Positions 61,614 to 64,000 of a DNA stretch of 64,000 nucleotides are shown piece after piece. Each line of letters opens with the position of its first letter. The stretch's first letter is position 1. Under the pieces are notes generated by a model. It did no database searches. It was not told the DNA's origin and was given only the letters and a program-made list of their open reading frames with translations. Source of the DNA: Sarcocystis neurona (Eukaryota; Apicomplexa; Conoidasida; Eucoccidiorida; Sarcocystidae); contig KL647289.1 in NCBI GenBank assembly GCA_000727475.1, positions 5,880,035-5,944,034 of the forward strand, read 5' to 3'. The position numbers and the translations under genes are program-made.

Positions 61614-62584
61614 CTGTACAACACCAGCACCAGCAACTGCTCTCTCAAGAACCCGGTGCCCTCCCCTTCACATCTACTTCTCTTCACCAAGCAACACACA
61701 CTGCTTGACAAGACCTACGTCACGTCCCACTACACATAAAAGACTACGCAGATCCGATCCACCCGTCCGGCAAAAACATCTGTGCAGACATGCATGGCAC
61801 CTCACCGGCGTCTCTCTCTCTACACCTGATCGTCCAGCACCGCGCTGAAAAGAAGCAGCAAGAAACCCCCTACACACACTTGAACAGTCGTACCTACGTC
61901 ACCACCTACGCACATATCTATCCATATCTCATTGTGGGCGCACACATTTATACACACGTGTTGTCACACACACTCATGTACGCGTACACATATATAGAAG
62001 AGACAGGGACAGAGGATTTGTGTATACAGTCGTACGTGTAAACTATAGCGACACACGCACACGCATGCATCCCAGGAACGCAGAAGTGGCAGTGTCCTTC
62101 GTTCTCGCGTTGTTTAATTATCCTGCAGCCATCTGCGTCGCCCACCACCACACTATCAACGGCTGCAGCGGCAGACAGACAACGCAAGCAGCAACAACAG
62201 CAGCGCCAACAGTGGTAGCGGGCAACTCTAGCAACAGGGTGCACTGCGCCGCCGTCGCCGCAGCAGCGGCGGAGACCCGGTCCCGAGCTGGCGCACTACC
62301 ATCAGTAAGACAATAAGCATTTGCGCAGCACCTTGGCACCTTCCTACCAGTTGCAGCAATGAAAACAGACAGGTTGCGAAGCAGCAGCACAAAGGGGGGG
62401 ACCAGCACGAGGAGAAACAGCACGAACAACACCAGGGTAGAATGAGAAGGACGACGCATAGCAGGGGAACGGGGAGAAGTGCCAGCCGCCGAATGTGCAG
62501 AAGCAGCAGAAGAAGAAGCCCCACGTGCTGCAACACCACGCGACAGGAAGAAACGAAGGATCCGCTCTCAGGTTAGGTTGTGTT

Positions 62585-62990
62585 CTATCTCACAACTAAT
62601 TGAGTAGCAAGACGGATGACAGCGTCCCTGAAGGAGGTGGCGGCAGGATGAGGGAAGAGACACTTTGGCGCTGCAAGCGCTGTAGGTGCTTTCAACAAAT
62701 CTGCGGAGTCCGTTGCCTCCCCTTCAACCCCCGCCTCGCCGGTGGTAGACATCGGCGTCAACAGGTCCCGCAAATCCTTTGCTAGCAGCCGCGACGCGAC
62801 AATCTTCTTCTGGTCTGCGTCGGCAGCAGGCACCTCTACTTGCCTTTCTTCTTTTTCGCTGCTGCTGTGCCCGTCTGAGGCAGCACCTGCTTCACCTACG
62901 CGTAACGCAACGCCTGCAGTCCTGCAGAACCTGGGGAAGTGGCAGCGCAGAACAGCAAACGAAGCAGCCTGAACCTTCAAAAACACGCCA
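62585..62990 (-). other. Exon-like segment upstream of the ISWI SANT exons
   Basis: The minus strand is open for more than 130 codons, follows a good acceptor (CACTTCCCCAG near 62,930), and encodes a charged stretch with KKIVASRLLAKDLRDLL followed by acidic, alanine-rich sequence. Its base and residue make-up resembles the neighbouring AT-hook exon, so it may be part of the linker between ATPase and SANT. No clear donor was found and no ISWI motif is certain. Confidence 0.3.
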
Positions 62991-62999
62991 CCGTCTGCG

Positions 63000-64000
63000 A
63001 TCCCGTCTGCCTGCTCCTGCTGCTTCTCTTCTGCTGCTTCTATCTGTGCTGCTGTCGCTGCTGCTGTTCGTCAATAAACACTCGCGTCTTTGTACAGCCG
63101 GACGCTTCTCCTCACCCACACACACACCAAGCCACACACACCTCTACACACATGCGCGTCAACGTAGCTGTTTATCTACATCACACTACGTAGACAGAAG
63201 CGTACATACATATACATATAAGCGAAAGACAAACCTGATTACGTAAACGCTATGGAATGGGTGTTTCTAGCTCTCCACAGAACATGGACAGACCTCTCTA
63301 TCCTCCACAGACGCCCAAGTATCTGTGTCTAGGCATGTATCTTACTAAATAAACCCGCATTCGTATGTATATATATATATATACAGACGCAGAATGTACA
63401 CGCAGGCGTGCAGACAGGTAAAGGTATCCCTGGCTCCTTCAACAATGTCCGCACACGTGTATACCGATCGACGCGCGGGAAAACGCGACCTTCTGCTGCT
63501 CAGACGCACAGGCGTGGACCTCACGCACCTCACAACTACTGTAGGAAGACGCACATCCTTGCAGGCCACAGGCGCACGCGTCACAAGCATTCAGAAATAT
63601 ACTTCACACACGCGCGCACATAGACCGGTAGGCCCTCACCCACACAGACGTGTAGGACTGCTATGTTGCGTAGGCAGGTACTACTGACGTAGACAGAGAG
63701 CGAGAGAGCCACAGTTCGGCATGCATGCATGCCTGCTTACACGTATCACACAGCTACACGACCGCGTGTTCAATAAGGACACATGCGTTTGCATATATAT
63801 ACATACATATATATACATATATATATGTACCTTCAAAGCGGCTCAGGCGCTGTGTGTCTCACGCAGTACCCAGTTCACCCTATCATCTCCGGCATGCAGA
63901 GCTATGTGACGCAAGAGCGGCCTCTCCCCACACGCGTCTGAACGACGTGTGGACTGCTTCAAGTAGCGTCATACGCCCGTTCTTCCGGCAGAACATCTCT
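63000..64000. other. Right edge, microsatellite-rich intronic or intergenic DNA
   Basis: TA runs at about 63,365-63,382 and 63,798-63,827, CA-rich words at 63,115-63,150, and TGCATGCATGC at 63,719-63,730. No coding segment recognised. If the ISWI gene continues, this is intron. Confidence 0.5.

Noticed and set aside
1..64000. CRISPR arrays, tRNA/rRNA genes, telomere repeats, transposase or reverse-transcriptase frames
   Set aside because: Looked for and not seen. The repeats are two-copy tandems, microsatellites or gene-block duplications, without the regular repeat-spacer pattern, cloverleaf elements or catalytic motifs needed.

Overview
The window reads as nuclear DNA of a protist. The genes have introns of about 0.1-1.5 kb, base composition is near 50% GC, intergenic DNA is long and rich in TA, CA and ACT microsatellites, and two conserved eukaryotic genes are present: an Nsp1/Nup62-type nucleoporin and an ISWI-type chromatin remodeller. 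The general look (low gene density, TACATATATA-type microsatellites, low-complexity exons with AT-hooks) suggests an alveolate, perhaps a coccidian apicomplexan. That placement is an impression and is not proven by any marker here.

Positions 1 to about 51,600 are a decaying tandem array. One block of about 20-22 kb occurs two and a half times. Unit 1 covers about 1.5-17 kb or more, unit 2 about 21.6-42 kb, and unit 3 about 43-51.6 kb (incomplete on the right). In unit order, the block carries: a membrane-anchored divergent macro-domain gene (+); a small minus-strand ORF with a C-terminal hydrophobic segment; a long decayed plus-strand stretch; a gene for an acidic protein with an N-terminal signal-anchor (+); a minus-strand ORF; a second decayed stretch with cysteine-containing fragments; the nucleoporin (-); and a gene with a signal-peptide-like start (+). 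Different copies survive in different units. The macro gene is intact in unit 2, open but without its ATG in unit 1, and ruined in unit 3. The nucleoporin is intact only in unit 2. The acidic protein is intact only in unit 3. Decayed parts carry many two-copy tandem duplications of about 44-232 bp, and a 566-bp assembly gap lies just upstream of the dead nucleoporin copy.

Positions 51.6-53.4 kb are a transition zone with no recognised gene. From 53,437 to beyond the right edge, the minus strand holds the C-terminal half of an ISWI-family remodeller. Six consecutive exons encoding SANT, spacer, SLIDE and a long low-complexity AT-hook tail could be placed, plus an AT-hook linker exon upstream. 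The ATPase domain must lie beyond position 64,000. Its introns hold imperfect ACT/AGT trinucleotide arrays and CA/TA microsatellites.

No tRNA, rRNA, CRISPR array or transposase/reverse transcriptase reading frame was seen. Boundaries of decayed segments are approximate because they come from comparing the copies by eye.
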